A stretch of 64,000 nt of DNA from positions 35,877 through 99,876 of the forward strand of contig JANXZS010000107.1 of NCBI GenBank assembly GCA_025355385.1. The letters run 5' to 3'. A model generated the notes under the pieces. The model was not told where the DNA came from. It ran no database searches and saw only the letters and a program-made list of their open reading frames with translations. The translations under genes were made by a program, and so were the position numbers. This DNA comes from Acidobacteriaceae bacterium. GTDB lineage: Bacteria; Acidobacteriota; Terriglobia; Terriglobales; Acidobacteriaceae. This document shows positions 8,867-17,957 of this stretch, piece after piece; the first letter of the stretch is position 1; each line of letters opens with the position of its first letter.

Positions 8867-9433
8867 ATGCAGCTTGATCCGGTGCAACTGGATACTTTAA
8901 TCGATAACCTTCCTGACTATGCCAAGGATTTGAAATTGAACTACTCCACCCTGGTGCGGCAGAACACCGAGCTGACACCACAGCAACTGTGGGGAACTGT
9001 GGTTGCCAGCGCCATGGCAACGCGCAATGGCGATCTGATCCTCGCCGGTGTTCAAGCAGCCGGCAAGCAGCTTTCTGGGCAGGCGCTGGAAGCAGCCAAG
9101 ACAGCGGCTGCGCTCATGGGCATGAACAACATCTATTATCGTTTTCAACACCTGTCTTCGAATGAGAAGTACAGCACTATGCCAGCGCGCTTGCGCATGA
9201 ACGCCATGCGTACCCACGGAGTTGAGAGCCTTGATTTTGAGCTTTGGAGCCTGGCTGTGTCGGCCATCAATGGCTGCGGCAAGTGCGTTGATGCGCACGA
9301 AAAAGTTGTGCGCGACAAGGGTGAAAGCGAGGAGGCCATACTGGCGGTCGTACGTATCGCGTCCGTCATGCATGCAATCGGCGCTGTGCTCGATACGAAT
9401 CGTGTACTTTCCGAGGAACTTGTTCCCGCATAG
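8867..9433 (+). CDS. ahpD: Alkyl hydroperoxidase AhpD
   Basis: This 188-residue all-helical protein carries the AhpD active site GCGKCVDAHE, with C137, C140 and H144. In the known system AhpD re-reduces AhpC using electrons that come through a lipoyl protein. It lies 77 bases after ahpC. That gap contains an inverted repeat (CGGGAGC at 8809, GCTCCCG at 8830) without a U-tract, so readthrough from ahpC is likely. A strong terminator follows the stop codon. Confidence 0.95.
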   Translation: MQLDPVQLDTLIDNLPDYAKDLKLNYSTLVRQNTELTPQQLWGTVVASAMATRNGDLILAGVQAAGKQLSGQALEAAKTAAALMGMNNIYYRFQHLSSNEKYSTMPARLRMNAMRTHGVESLDFELWSLAVSAINGCGKCVDAHEKVVRDKGESEEAILAVVRIASVMHAIGAVLDTNRVLSEELVPA

Positions 9434-9457
9434 GCTCCGGCACGCGTCCAGCAAGAA

Positions 9458-9482
9458 GGCCCCGAGGGTTCGGGGCCTTTCC
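9458..9482 (+). terminator. Rho-independent terminator after ahpD
   Basis: A perfect 8-bp stem GGCCCCGA / TCGGGGCC (9458-9465 and 9470-9477) with a four-base loop is followed by TTT. It lies 25 bases after the ahpD stop and marks the end of the perR-like/ahpC/ahpD unit. Confidence 0.8.
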
Positions 9483-9523
9483 TATTCGGGACGTTCGAAC
9501 TATGCCGAACGCATTCGAGCGGG

Positions 9524-10546
9524 TCAGGGCCTGCCTCCTGGGTTCCATGCCGGCTTCCAGTCCGTATTTGCAAGCCAACGGATCGGCTTGACCATCGAAG
9601 AAATTACGCGCGCCATATGGACGAAGTCGATGCGGCTCAGTTCGTCGCTCGGCTGATGATAATCCGCGTGTAACCCAAAGCTGGAAATAGTGTGTGCGAC
9701 CACCCCCAACTTGGCGAGCGCGTAGTTATCGGATCGCTCGAAGAATTTCTGTTTCAGGTGGGGATCATTCACGATGTGGGCGCCGTGCCCGGCCAGCTCG
9801 CGTCCCAGATTGCTGCGATCATATCCCGTCAGCCAGACGCTGCCGTTTGGGACTGCCGGATCTGGCCGGCCAATCATCTCGAATTCCAAATTCGCGACGA
9901 TGTGATCGACGGGAACGGGCGGGTGAGCAAGAAAGTAACGATTGCCAAAACCGCCGATTTCTTCTGAACCGAAGAGGACAAAGAGGATAGTTCTCCTGGG
10001 CCGCGCCTGCCGCGCCAGCGTTCGCGCCAACTCAAGTACCGCGGTTGTACCCGAAGCATCGTCATCGGCGCCATTGTAGATGGCATCTCCCCCGACAACT
10101 GGACCAATGCCAAGATGGTCGACGTGAGCCGTGAGCAAAATTGCCTCCCCATTCGTCTTAGGATCAGAACCGCGCAGGATCCCGACGACGTTCCAGGTTT
10201 CATCGCGCGAGGCCGTTTCGTAGGGGCGCAAGACCTCCTGAACCTTGTCTGGCAGTGGAGAAGGTAGCGGCGCCTTCTGGATATACCCACCCGCGCCACC
10301 ACCCGGTTGGAGGCCGAAGCTTTGGAAAAGGGAAGCGACGAAGAGTGCAGCCAGGTGTTCGTCGCGCGTGGCGCTCCCCCGGCCGCGGAGTTCATCCGAG
10401 GCCAGAAAGTTCATGTCGGACTGCATGCATGCATTGCAGAATATGGGTGCTGATTCGCTGCCGTATGCCAGGTTTTCTTGTTGAAATACTCCGCGTCCGG
10501 GTACCAGCACTATCAGCAACAGCGCGAAAGAGAAAAATTTGGACAT
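9524..10546 (-). CDS. Secreted M28-family zinc peptidase
   Basis: I start at the ATG at 10546, which gives a good signal peptide (MSKFFSFALLLIVLVPG). The longer in-frame extension runs through a poly-proline stretch antisense to the neighbour's poly-glycine codons and is not real. The M28 site is complete: TAHVDHLG (H141), YNGADDDASG (D161), GSEEIGG (E195/196), EMIGRPD and a late HADYHQPSDE. The likely role is an extracytoplasmic aminopeptidase. It is divergent from the beta-propeller lipoprotein; the two start codons are only some 25 bases apart, so their promoters must overlap each other's coding sequence. Confidence 0.85.
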   Translation of the reverse strand: MSKFFSFALLLIVLVPGRGVFQQENLAYGSESAPIFCNACMQSDMNFLASDELRGRGSATRDEHLAALFVASLFQSFGLQPGGGAGGYIQKAPLPSPLPDKVQEVLRPYETASRDETWNVVGILRGSDPKTNGEAILLTAHVDHLGIGPVVGGDAIYNGADDDASGTTAVLELARTLARQARPRRTILFVLFGSEEIGGFGNRYFLAHPPVPVDHIVANLEFEMIGRPDPAVPNGSVWLTGYDRSNLGRELAGHGAHIVNDPHLKQKFFERSDNYALAKLGVVAHTISSFGLHADYHQPSDELSRIDFVHMARVISSMVKPIRWLANTDWKPAWNPGGRP

Positions 10547-10571
10547 TGCAATGCAGTATAAAGTTTTAAAG

Positions 10572-11741
10572 ATGAACAGCGAATATACGTTACCGCCCAG
10601 ACTGACTGGCGGGCGGGCAACGCGGGTGTTCGCCGGACTGGCATTCCTTGGAGTGTTGCTTTCTGGCTGCGGAAAATTCTTCATCCCGCAAATCGATACT
10701 GGCGGCGGAGGAGGAGGTGGTGGTGGGGGGACCACCACGGCATCCCTGTACGTAGCCAACGCCACGGCGACGAATCCCAAGATCGCTGGCTTTTCTACCC
10801 CGGGCAGTAGCCTGGCCTTCGTAAATTTCTACCCTGTTCTTGACCGCCCCAGCACCCTGGCTATTACGCCGGGAAGCAGATTTCTCTACGCGGGCGGCAC
10901 CACCGGCCTCATCTTCGTCTACGTCATCAACAGCGACGGATCCCTGACGCTGGGGAACAACGGGGCCGAAGTAGCAAGCGGTATTGTCCCCGCAGCCATG
11001 AAGGTGGACGCCACCGGCAACTGGTTGCTGGCGGCCGACTCGAACAGCCCTGCGATAGTTGCTTTCCAGATCGACCCCTCAACCGGAGGCCTGACATCGG
11101 CAATTAATTCCCCCATCGCACTCGATACCGGTAGACCCAGCCATATTGCCATGACCCCCGATAATCGGACCACGTATGTCTCCCTTGCCACTGGTGGAGT
11201 AGACATCCTCAGCTTTGACCCTGTCTCTGGCGCGCTCACGAGAGTTGGATTGCTACGGCCACTGTCTTCCCTCGCGGCCGACACCGGACTGGCTGTTAAT
11301 CCCGCGGGTACCTATCTTTACGTCGGAGAAACGGGAGGCAACGTACTGCGCGTTTTGAAGATAGGTACAAACCCAGCCCTCAGCGAGTTGCCAGGCTCGC
11401 CCTACCTCGTTCGTTTGGGACCGGCCGCAGTGCTGGTCGATGGCACGGGCACTGACGTGTATGTACTCAATAACAGCGATAAGTCGATCAGCGGATTCTC
11501 CGTAGCGACTTCCGGTGCGTTGGCGGAACTAGCGGGATCTCCCTATGCCACGGGCCTGAATCCGATCGACATGGTATTGGACAGCTCCAAAGGCTATCTT
11601 GCGGTCGTTTGTTCGGGTGGATCGCCGGACCTGCAATTGTTCAACTTTGATGCCACCACGCCTGGAAAGCTTACATCCGTAGCCATGGCAACCACTGGCA
11701 CGGATCCCACTACGCCACTGGCCATCGTGGCCACCCACTAA
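10572..11741 (+). CDS. Beta-propeller (lactonase-like) lipoprotein with poly-Gly linker
   Basis: A lipoprotein signal peptide ends in the lipobox LLSGC (C33), followed by a run of about ten glycines and then repeated blades. Typical blade phrases are ASLYVANATA, LAITPGSRFLYAGG, HIAMTPDNRTTYVS and AVNPAGTYLYVGE. This pattern fits the seven-bladed YVTN/6-phosphogluconolactonase-like propellers common in acidobacteria. Enzymatic activity cannot be assumed, and surface binding is as likely. An upstream ATG at 10551 is also possible. The Gly run is encoded by GGC/GGA/GGT triplets and may be prone to slippage. Confidence 0.75.
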   Translation: MNSEYTLPPRLTGGRATRVFAGLAFLGVLLSGCGKFFIPQIDTGGGGGGGGGGTTTASLYVANATATNPKIAGFSTPGSSLAFVNFYPVLDRPSTLAITPGSRFLYAGGTTGLIFVYVINSDGSLTLGNNGAEVASGIVPAAMKVDATGNWLLAADSNSPAIVAFQIDPSTGGLTSAINSPIALDTGRPSHIAMTPDNRTTYVSLATGGVDILSFDPVSGALTRVGLLRPLSSLAADTGLAVNPAGTYLYVGETGGNVLRVLKIGTNPALSELPGSPYLVRLGPAAVLVDGTGTDVYVLNNSDKSISGFSVATSGALAELAGSPYATGLNPIDMVLDSSKGYLAVVCSGGSPDLQLFNFDATTPGKLTSVAMATTGTDPTTPLAIVATH

Positions 11742-11810
11742 TCTTTGAGTGCTATGCTCATCATGATTACGCGGTGAGTTCACACCGCATCTCAATCCCC
11801 CGGCTCAGAA

Positions 11811-13055
11811 GTGCAAATACGCTTTTCCAAAGTATTCGCTATAAGCACGAACACCCTTCTGGTACTGATGCTGTTGCCTTGGCTCGCGGGATGTGGCAGG
11901 TTCCGCCCACATGCAAAAGCCGAGGTTGTCTATGTGATGGTCAAGCAGACCTTTCTGCGGGACCGCGTTGCTGCGCTGTCCAACCGCATCGCCACCGTTG
12001 TCAACGGTCAGCGCCTGGAGATCGTCGAGCGCGGGCGCCACTTCCTCAAGGTCAAGACCGAGAAGAACGAGGTCGGCTGGGTTGAAGAGCGCGCCGTGAT
12101 CGATGAAACGGTTTATAAGGGATTCGGGGATCTGCGCAAATCGCATGAGAGGGATGCGGTCATCGCGACTGGTGCATTGCGCGATGATCTTTATATTCAT
12201 CTCACGCCTGGCCGGGATACGGAGCGCTTCTACCTGCTGCCGGAGGGCGATAAGCTGCAGCTATTAGTGCGCGCCTCGGTGCCCAAGCCCCAATCGACCT
12301 GGGGTGCGTTGCCGAAGCCTATTGCGACCCTGCCGCCGTTACGAAGAAGCAAAGTGACTTCGTTAGCAGCTAAAAGAGAAGCGGCATCTGCCGCAACGCG
12401 GGCTCCTGCTTCCGCGAAGGGTGGAACTCCCCCGGCTACGACGGCAGCGGAGGCGGCGCCGATCCCCATGGAAGACTGGTGGCTGATTCGTAGCAGCCAG
12501 GGAAAGGTTGGCTGGCTATTGGCGCGACGTGTGGATGTCGATGTGCCAGACGCTATTGCCAGATATGCCGAGGGGCAAAAGATTGTAGGCGCCTACGTCC
12601 TCACCACAGTGGAAGATTCGGAGGCCACGACGCCGGACAAACTCGTGCCCGAGTACGTCACCGTTCTGAATGCGTACAAGGATGGCCTGCCTTACGATTT
12701 CGATCAGGTTCGGGTCTTCACCTGGAATACCAAGAAGCATCGCTACGAGACGGCCTACCGGCAACGAAATCTGCAGGGATACCTGCCGGTGGAAATCAGC
12801 AAAAAGACGTTTGATAACGTGGGACCCGTCCCGTCATTCAGCTTCCGCCAGACTGTACCGGGTGAAGTAGCCATTGACCTGAGTACCGGTGCGGCCAAGC
12901 CGCCCCCGACAGAGACGCTTACCTACAGGATGGATGGCGTAAGTGTGAAACGGGTGGGCCCCCCGGGCCAGCCTGCTTTCACGAACACTCGAGCGAAGCT
13001 TAATAGATCGGAGCGCAAGCCAAGGCATTCCAGAAAGCGCGGAGTGGCTCGCTAG
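11811..13055 (+). CDS. SH3b-domain lipoprotein
   Basis: A GTG start gives a lipoprotein signal peptide with lipobox LAGC (C28). Residues about 38-95 form an SH3b-like domain (VKQTFLRDRVAALSNRIATV, then FLKVKTEKNEVGWVEERAV). After an Ala/Pro linker (about 190-225) a second SH3b-like end appears (WWLIRSSQGKVGWLLARRV). The C-terminal third has no domain I recognise and ends in a basic tail. A cell-envelope role is likely. The stop codon lies in a GCTAGAGCA sequence that resembles one end of the 118-bp repeat found 23 bases later. Confidence 0.7.
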   Translation: MQIRFSKVFAISTNTLLVLMLLPWLAGCGRFRPHAKAEVVYVMVKQTFLRDRVAALSNRIATVVNGQRLEIVERGRHFLKVKTEKNEVGWVEERAVIDETVYKGFGDLRKSHERDAVIATGALRDDLYIHLTPGRDTERFYLLPEGDKLQLLVRASVPKPQSTWGALPKPIATLPPLRRSKVTSLAAKREAASAATRAPASAKGGTPPATTAAEAAPIPMEDWWLIRSSQGKVGWLLARRVDVDVPDAIARYAEGQKIVGAYVLTTVEDSEATTPDKLVPEYVTVLNAYKDGLPYDFDQVRVFTWNTKKHRYETAYRQRNLQGYLPVEISKKTFDNVGPVPSFSFRQTVPGEVAIDLSTGAAKPPPTETLTYRMDGVSVKRVGPPGQPAFTNTRAKLNRSERKPRHSRKRGVAR

Positions 13056-13077
13056 AGCAATCTCCGCACTAACCGCT

Positions 13078-13195
13078 CTAGAGCAGAAGCAGGGATAGCG
13101 TGATGTATCCAGCGTGAGCGATGTAGACATTTTCCTGATGAAAATGCCTGCAGAGATCTGAGGCTCACCGTACAGTAACCCTACTTCTGCTCTAG
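13078..13195. repeat. 118-bp palindromic interspersed repeat, copy 1
   Basis: The terminal inverted repeats are CTAGAGCAGAAGCAGGG on the left and its complement with one mismatch on the right. The central hairpin is CATTTTC / GAAAATG around CTGAT. The copy matches those at 49996 and 56971 base for base over most of its length, and all three are exactly 118 bp. It lies between convergent genes, and its last CTAG supplies the TAG stop of the DegT-type gene. Family type (MITE or REP-like) is inference. Confidence 0.9.
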
Positions 13196-14340
13196 CCCAG
13201 AAAGGCGGCGATGGCGTTGACAACCGTCTGCTGCTCATCTTGTCTGAGTTCCGGATAGATGGGGAGCGCCAGTACCTCTGCAGCCGCCCGCTCGCTCTCA
13301 GGCAGGTCTCCCTGCTTATACCCGAGAAACTTCAGACACTCCTGTTGGTGTAAAGGAACCGGATAGTAGATCTCGGATCCAATCTTTCTCTCGCTCAGGA
13401 ACTGGCGCAACTGATCGCGCTTGCGAACGCGTATGACGTACTGGTGGTAGACGTGGGTTGCGCGCGGATGGCAGGTCGGGAGAACGACGCCGCTTCCGGG
13501 ATAAATCTTGCCCGCCTCCGCCACTCCCAATGTTCGGAATAGGCGATCGTAGTTAGCGGCGAGTCGGCGGCGTCGCTCGTTCCAGCGATCCACATAGGCG
13601 AGTTTTACCAGGAGGACGGCGGCCTGAATGGTATCCAGGCGACTGTTCCAGCCGATTTCGTCGTGGTAGTAGCGGCGACGCATGCCGTGCGCCCGCAACA
13701 TCTGGGCTCGCTCGGCCAGCGTTGCATCGGAGGTCGTCACCATGCCGGCATCGCCGCATGCGCTCAGGTTCTTTGTGGGATAAAAACTGAACGCTGCAGC
13801 ATCGCCCAGCGAACCAACAGGCCGCCCGTCCCATGCCGCACCAAAAGCCTGCGCCGCGTCTTCTATCAGTAAAACACCAAAACGCTGGCGCAGATCCTCA
13901 TAGCGGTCCCACTCGACCGTGTGGCCGTAGAGGTGAACCGGCAGCACGGCACGTAACCTTGGCGAGGGCTCGGAGGCCAGGATCGTCTCAACGTGACTGG
14001 CATCGAGGTTGAAACTCGCCGGATCTATGTCCGCCAGCACGGGCTTGGCTCCTGCCCGCAGGATCGAGCTCACGGTGGCAAAAAAAGTGAATGGCGTTGT
14101 GACAACGGCGTCGCCCGCGCCGATCCCTGCGGAAGCCATCGCAAGCCACAGAGCGTCCGTCCCGGAGGCGCACCCAATGCCAAACTTTGCCGCGCAGGCG
14201 GCAGCTGCTTCTCTCTCAAAATCGGCGACCGGCTCACCAAGTATGTAATGCTGCGTGGAGAAGACTCTCTCCACGGCTGCCATCATCTCCGGCCCGATCT
14301 CGGCATATTGCCTCGAGAAGTCGAGTACCGGCACGGGCAT
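13192..14340 (-). CDS. DegT/DnrJ/EryC1-family sugar aminotransferase
   Basis: The start is the ATG at 14340 (MPVPVLDFSRQYAEI), which fits the family N-terminus; the upstream in-frame extension looks non-coding. This PLP enzyme of fold type I has HLYGHTVEWD, the Asp of LIEDAAQAFGA, and the Schiff-base lysine in SFYPTKNLSACGDAG. It probably aminates a nucleotide-linked keto-sugar for surface polysaccharide, but the substrate cannot be told from sequence. No other sugar genes are adjacent. The 382-residue length is normal. The stop codon is contributed by the inserted 118-bp repeat, so the original C-terminus may have been slightly different. Confidence 0.88.
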   Translation of the reverse strand: MPVPVLDFSRQYAEIGPEMMAAVERVFSTQHYILGEPVADFEREAAAACAAKFGIGCASGTDALWLAMASAGIGAGDAVVTTPFTFFATVSSILRAGAKPVLADIDPASFNLDASHVETILASEPSPRLRAVLPVHLYGHTVEWDRYEDLRQRFGVLLIEDAAQAFGAAWDGRPVGSLGDAAAFSFYPTKNLSACGDAGMVTTSDATLAERAQMLRAHGMRRRYYHDEIGWNSRLDTIQAAVLLVKLAYVDRWNERRRRLAANYDRLFRTLGVAEAGKIYPGSGVVLPTCHPRATHVYHQYVIRVRKRDQLRQFLSERKIGSEIYYPVPLHQQECLKFLGYKQGDLPESERAAAEVLALPIYPELRQDEQQTVVNAIAAFLG

Positions 14341-14698
14341 GATAGAGACGGCAGAAGTGTCTGGGATGAGGGGTTGTTGCGAAGATTCGTTGCGTCCTGG
14401 CACGTCTTCGATGCTAGCACTGCTCTGGTCTATGCCCCGTATGTTTCTGTGGCATCTAGGCAAGTGATTTCTGCATCACATTAAGTTGCTTCAGTCGGTC
14501 AGGCGACAGCGGGTAGTCGCAAGCTACGCAATTGTGACAGCTGAGATAAAACTGGCCGGGGACAGTTGATAATGGGCCCGGCGAACGATATGTTGTTAGA
14601 ACACATTAGTGTCTGCCCGGTGTGGCGTTGACACAAACTGCCTTGCGTTTAATGCGTGAGCACACGAATCGATAACCGGAAAAGCAGGAGATCGGCAC
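14341..14698. other. Intergenic region between the DegT-type gene and hfq
   Basis: This stretch holds no open frame I can support. It must contain the promoters of two divergent genes. TTGACA at 14628 and TTTAAT at 14648 could be an hfq promoter, but the 14-base spacing is too short to be convincing. An SD sequence AGGAG at 14686-14690 serves hfq. Confidence 0.5.
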
Positions 14699-15034
14699 AT
14701 GGAAAGCAAGCCGGCACAGAATATTCAGGATACATTTCTGAATACAGTCCGCAAGGATAAGACCCCTATAACGATCTACTTGGTGAGCGGCGTTAAGCTA
14801 ACGGGGAAGATCCGCTCCTTTGACAAATATTCCGTGCTCTTGGAAAACAACAGCCAGGAGCAGTTGATCTTCAAGCATGCCATCTCCACCGTCGTCAGCA
14901 ACCGTGCAGTCCTGCATAGTGATCACAGACCCGCGGCTGCTGCGGGAGCAGGGCCGACAGTTCCTGCGCCAGGCCCGTTGACCCCCGACAGTATCCCGGC
15001 TTCGGAGAGCGCGGCCGGAAGCCCTCGTAGCTAG
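14699..15034 (+). CDS. hfq: RNA chaperone Hfq
   Basis: The Sm-like hexameric RNA-binding protein is clear. The N-terminal [14 protein letters not shown] contains the conserved Gln and Asp of the proximal face. [15 protein letters not shown] is the Sm1 strand region and FKHAIST (58-64) is the Sm2 motif. The core ends near residue 72, followed by an Ala/Pro/Ser-rich disordered tail to residue 111, longer than in B. subtilis but similar in style to E. coli. AGGAG lies eight bases before the ATG. hflX follows 13 bases later, the same order as in E. coli. Confidence 0.95.
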   Translation: MESKPAQNIQDTFLNTVRKDKTPITIYLVSGVKLTGKIRSFDKYSVLLENNSQEQLIFKHAISTVVSNRAVLHSDHRPAAAAGAGPTVPAPGPLTPDSIPASESAAGSPRS

Positions 15035-15047
15035 GGAGCTATGGGTA

Positions 15048-16499
15048 TTGCTGCCAGGCGGCGTTGGCGTGGATGACAATCGACTGAAGAATACGGGTGT
15101 ATCCCCGGACCGCGCCCTGCTGGTTTCCGTGGATCTGGGACAGACACGCAAGAGCGTACCTCGAAGCGCCGCCCTGGCACGGGAGGCTGCGAATACCTCC
15201 TCAGATAGCGAGGGCGCGTCCCTCTCCGCAAGGGAGATGGGCTCTGATGCGGCGCTCGAGGAGTTCCGCGTGCTGGTCACCAGTGCTGGCGCGCAGGTTG
15301 TGGCCGAAGTTGTCCAACGCAGGCAAAAAGCGGATCCTGCCACCCTGATCGGCAGCGGCAAGGTAGAGGAGATCGCCGCTGTTGCTGCTTCTTCGAATGC
15401 CACCCTGATCTTATTCGACCACGACCTGACGCCCACCCAGCAACGCAATCTTGAGGAGGCGCTGCCCTGCCGCGTCGTGGATCGGACGCAACTTATTCTC
15501 GACATTTTTGCCCGCCATGCCCGCTCGCGGGAAGGACAATTGCAGGTGGAACTGGCCCAATTGGAATATATGCTTCCCCGCCTCGCCGGACGCGGTCTCT
15601 CCATGTCTCAGACCGGCGGCGGAATCGGTACCCGGGGTCCCGGCGAAACTCAGCTTGAAACCGATCGCCGCAAGATACAGCGTCGGCTGGTGCAACTGCG
15701 ACGCGATCTCGAGGCGGTGCGCCGAGTGCGCAGCCTGCAAAGGGAGCGGCGGGAGTCTGTGCCGGTCCCCACCGTAGCGCTGGTGGGATATACCAATGCG
15801 GGAAAGAGCACACTGTTCAATGCGCTGACGCACGCCGGCGTGCTCGAGTCGTCGCGCATGTTTGCTACCCTCGATCCCAAACTGCGTGCGATACAGCTTC
15901 CTTCGAGACGAAAAATACTGCTCTCCGACACGGTTGGCTTTCTCCGGAACCTCCCCCATACATTGGTGACCTCTTTCCGTGCCACTCTCGAGGAGGTGCA
16001 GAAGGCCGAAGTTCTGCTGCACATCTGCGATGTTTCCAGCCCCGTCTACGAGGAGCAGAAGGCCGAGGTGGAGAAGGTGCTGGATGAACTCGATGTCTTG
16101 GACAAGCCCCGTATCGAAGTGCTCAACAAAGTAGACCTGCTGCCCGCCGAGCAGCGGGACAACCTGCGCGCGCAGGGCCGGTTGCTGATTTCCGCGCGAA
16201 CGGGGCAGGGAATCGAAGAGTTGCTCCAGCAGATTGACTCGGGTCTTGTGACCGACCCAGTCGTCCGCCAGGAATTCCTGATTTCGCAAGACGAGGGTGC
16301 CGTGCTGGCGGCGCTGGAGGGCGGCGCAGTTGTCCACGAACGCCGCTTTGAGGGCAACAGAGTTCACTTGTCGCTGTCTGGGCCAGCGTCGCTACTCTCC
16401 CGCTATCGCCGCTTTCGGGTGGCTGTAGACGCAGGTACGGGTCATGAAATTGGGAGTGGAGCAACGTCCCAACCTCACGACCCGTCCGACCCTGAATAG
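15048..16499 (+). CDS. hflX: Ribosome-associated GTPase HflX
   Basis: HflX splits stalled or stressed 70S ribosomes. The N-terminal HflX domain spans about residues 70-240, with GSGKVEEI and the basic-Gly-rich block [19 protein letters not shown]. The G domain follows: G1 GYTNAGKS at 247-254, G3 [11 protein letters not shown] and G4 NKVD. The frame opens with TTG at 15048, which has GGGAG just upstream; a GTG at 15069 is an alternative start. The first roughly 65 residues are poorly conserved. Cotranscription with hfq is likely. Confidence 0.93.
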   Translation: MLPGGVGVDDNRLKNTGVSPDRALLVSVDLGQTRKSVPRSAALAREAANTSSDSEGASLSAREMGSDAALEEFRVLVTSAGAQVVAEVVQRRQKADPATLIGSGKVEEIAAVAASSNATLILFDHDLTPTQQRNLEEALPCRVVDRTQLILDIFARHARSREGQLQVELAQLEYMLPRLAGRGLSMSQTGGGIGTRGPGETQLETDRRKIQRRLVQLRRDLEAVRRVRSLQRERRESVPVPTVALVGYTNAGKSTLFNALTHAGVLESSRMFATLDPKLRAIQLPSRRKILLSDTVGFLRNLPHTLVTSFRATLEEVQKAEVLLHICDVSSPVYEEQKAEVEKVLDELDVLDKPRIEVLNKVDLLPAEQRDNLRAQGRLLISARTGQGIEELLQQIDSGLVTDPVVRQEFLISQDEGAVLAALEGGAVVHERRFEGNRVHLSLSGPASLLSRYRRFRVAVDAGTGHEIGSGATSQPHDPSDPE

Positions 16500-16643
16500 G
16501 GTCCAGGTAATGCCCTATAGTGTACGCTCGGCAATGCCCGGGTCAACGTAAATAACCACCATCTGGAAAGAAAAGGCTCTCGGCGCTCGCGACAACCGAA
16601 TTCTGGCCGATTTCATCGTTTTTGCCCAACATTCGGGGCAAGT

Positions 16644-16671
16644 TTGACAGCAGCATTTTGCTCTGTTAAAT
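16644..16671 (+). promoter_or_regulatory. Putative sigma70 promoter of the ATP synthase operon
   Basis: A perfect -35 hexamer TTGACA (16644-16649) and TTAAAT (16666-16671) are 16 bases apart, ending 54 bases before the first gene of the cluster. It is the best promoter-like sequence in the 226-base gap after hflX. Confidence 0.55.
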
Positions 16672-16725
16672 CTAGATGTTCCGCCAACATTTCCAGCACT
16701 TCCTGCACCGCGACACGGTAAACGC

Positions 16726-17193
16726 ATGGACGAAATACTGCAGCAACTCGGCGAACTCGTAGTCGGCTCCGTGCCGACGATGCTGCTGTTTCTCACTCTC
16801 GTGGCGGCATACGAATTCCTGGTCCACGGACCATTGACGCGAATGCTGGACGAACGACGCAACCGGACGACAGGCGCTATTGAAAAGGCCCACGCTGCCA
16901 TCGCCGCCGCGGACGCCAAGGCACAGGAGTATGAGTCCAGGCTCCGAGCCGCCCGCATGGAGGTTCTCAAGGCACGCGAGGTACGGGTTCAACAATGGAA
17001 TGCCGAACGCGACAAGGCGCTCGACGCTGCCCGGCAACAGTCCCATGACCGCGTACTGGCAGCCAGGGTCCAGTTGGAAGGCGAAGTCCATGCGGCCCGC
17101 ACGACTATTGAGAGCTCCGCAGACCAACTGGCGGGGCAGATTCTGAAGGCCGTATTAATGGCAAAAGTAGCCCCCGTGGAGAGTACCCGTTGA
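16726..17193 (+). CDS. F1Fo ATP synthase subunit b' (peripheral stalk)
   Basis: The protein has 155 residues, with an N-terminal membrane helix (VPTMLLFLTLVAAYEFLVH, about 16-34) and a long charged helix rich in Ala/Glu/Arg that would form the peripheral-stalk coiled coil. It is followed immediately by a second b-type gene with a TTGA overlap. Pairs of unlike b subunits (b and b') are typical of photosynthetic bacteria and several other phyla. Assignment as b' rather than b rests on gene order and on the shorter length. Confidence 0.85.
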   Translation: MDEILQQLGELVVGSVPTMLLFLTLVAAYEFLVHGPLTRMLDERRNRTTGAIEKAHAAIAAADAKAQEYESRLRAARMEVLKAREVRVQQWNAERDKALDAARQQSHDRVLAARVQLEGEVHAARTTIESSADQLAGQILKAVLMAKVAPVESTR

Positions 17194-17957
17194 AACGCAG
17201 TCCTGGAATTGGTTCCTGTGGTGTTCTGCTGATCCTCTGGTTGGCTATATCTTCCGGCAGCTTTGCTAGTTCTCAGACGGCGACCCCGGCCCGACCCGCA
17301 CAGGCTGATACACGCGAATCAACCCCGCAGGCTACTTCGGGGACGGTTTCAACTCCCATCTCGCACGCCGACGTCGAAGAGAAGAAGGCTGTCGAGGAAG
17401 AAAGCGAAACCGAGGCCTTCCGCCACTCGCCTGCGGTGCGGAAGTACGCCAGCATCCTGCATCTCCCTCTGGAGACAGCAGCCAGGCTGTTTGAATTCCT
17501 CAACTTCGGCATCCTCGCCTTTTCGGTCCTGTACTTTGTCGTCAAGCTGGTCCCCAAAGCCTTCCGTAATCGCAGAATCGCCATTGAAAAGCAGTTGGTG
17601 GATGCCCGGAGCGCCACCGAAGTGGCAAACGAGAGGTTGAATGGCGTGGAGCAGAGACTCTCGCGTCTGGATCAGGAGATCGACGCCATCCGCAAGAATG
17701 TGGAGCAGGACGCCATTCAGGATGAAGCCCGCATCAAGTCAGCCCTCGACGAGGAGCGCCTGAGGATCGTCGATTCTGCCGGCCACGAGATCGAGGCCGC
17801 CGTAGCGGCCGCACACCGCGAGCTCAAGCGCTTCGCCGCCGAACTGGCCGTGGAGCGCGCAACCAGCCAGTTTTCACTCATTGAAGAAACGGACCGCAAG
17901 CTGGTGCAAAATTTCTCCTTCGGGCTTGGAAATAAGAATCAGGGAGGGCGAAACTGA
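17190..17957 (+). CDS. atpF: F1Fo ATP synthase subunit b with N-terminal extension
   Basis: A TTG start overlaps the b' stop. The first roughly 27 residues look like a cleavable signal peptide, followed by a Pro/Thr/Glu-rich extension to about residue 85. The membrane helix of subunit b comes next (about 103-122, FLNFGILAFSVLYFVVKLVP), then KAFRNRRIAIEKQLVDARSA and a long charged coiled coil. The extension makes it about 255 residues instead of about 160. A signal peptide before the b helix would put the extension outside the membrane. It ends in a one-base overlap with atpH. Confidence 0.88.
   Translation: MKRSPGIGSCGVLLILWLAISSGSFASSQTATPARPAQADTRESTPQATSGTVSTPISHADVEEKKAVEEESETEAFRHSPAVRKYASILHLPLETAARLFEFLNFGILAFSVLYFVVKLVPKAFRNRRIAIEKQLVDARSATEVANERLNGVEQRLSRLDQEIDAIRKNVEQDAIQDEARIKSALDEERLRIVDSAGHEIEAAVAAAHRELKRFAAELAVERATSQFSLIEETDRKLVQNFSFGLGNKNQGGRN

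Noticed and set aside
10547..10780. N-terminal extension of the M28 peptidase with ten prolines
   Set aside because: It is antisense to the poly-glycine codons of the lipoprotein, and the signal peptide at 10546 gives a better start.
13078..13238. Minus-strand ORFs starting MPTSLTL or MSTSLTL (also at 49845-50048 and 56796-57023)
   Set aside because: They are translations of the 118-bp repeat and of random flanking sequence, without SD or shared C-terminus.
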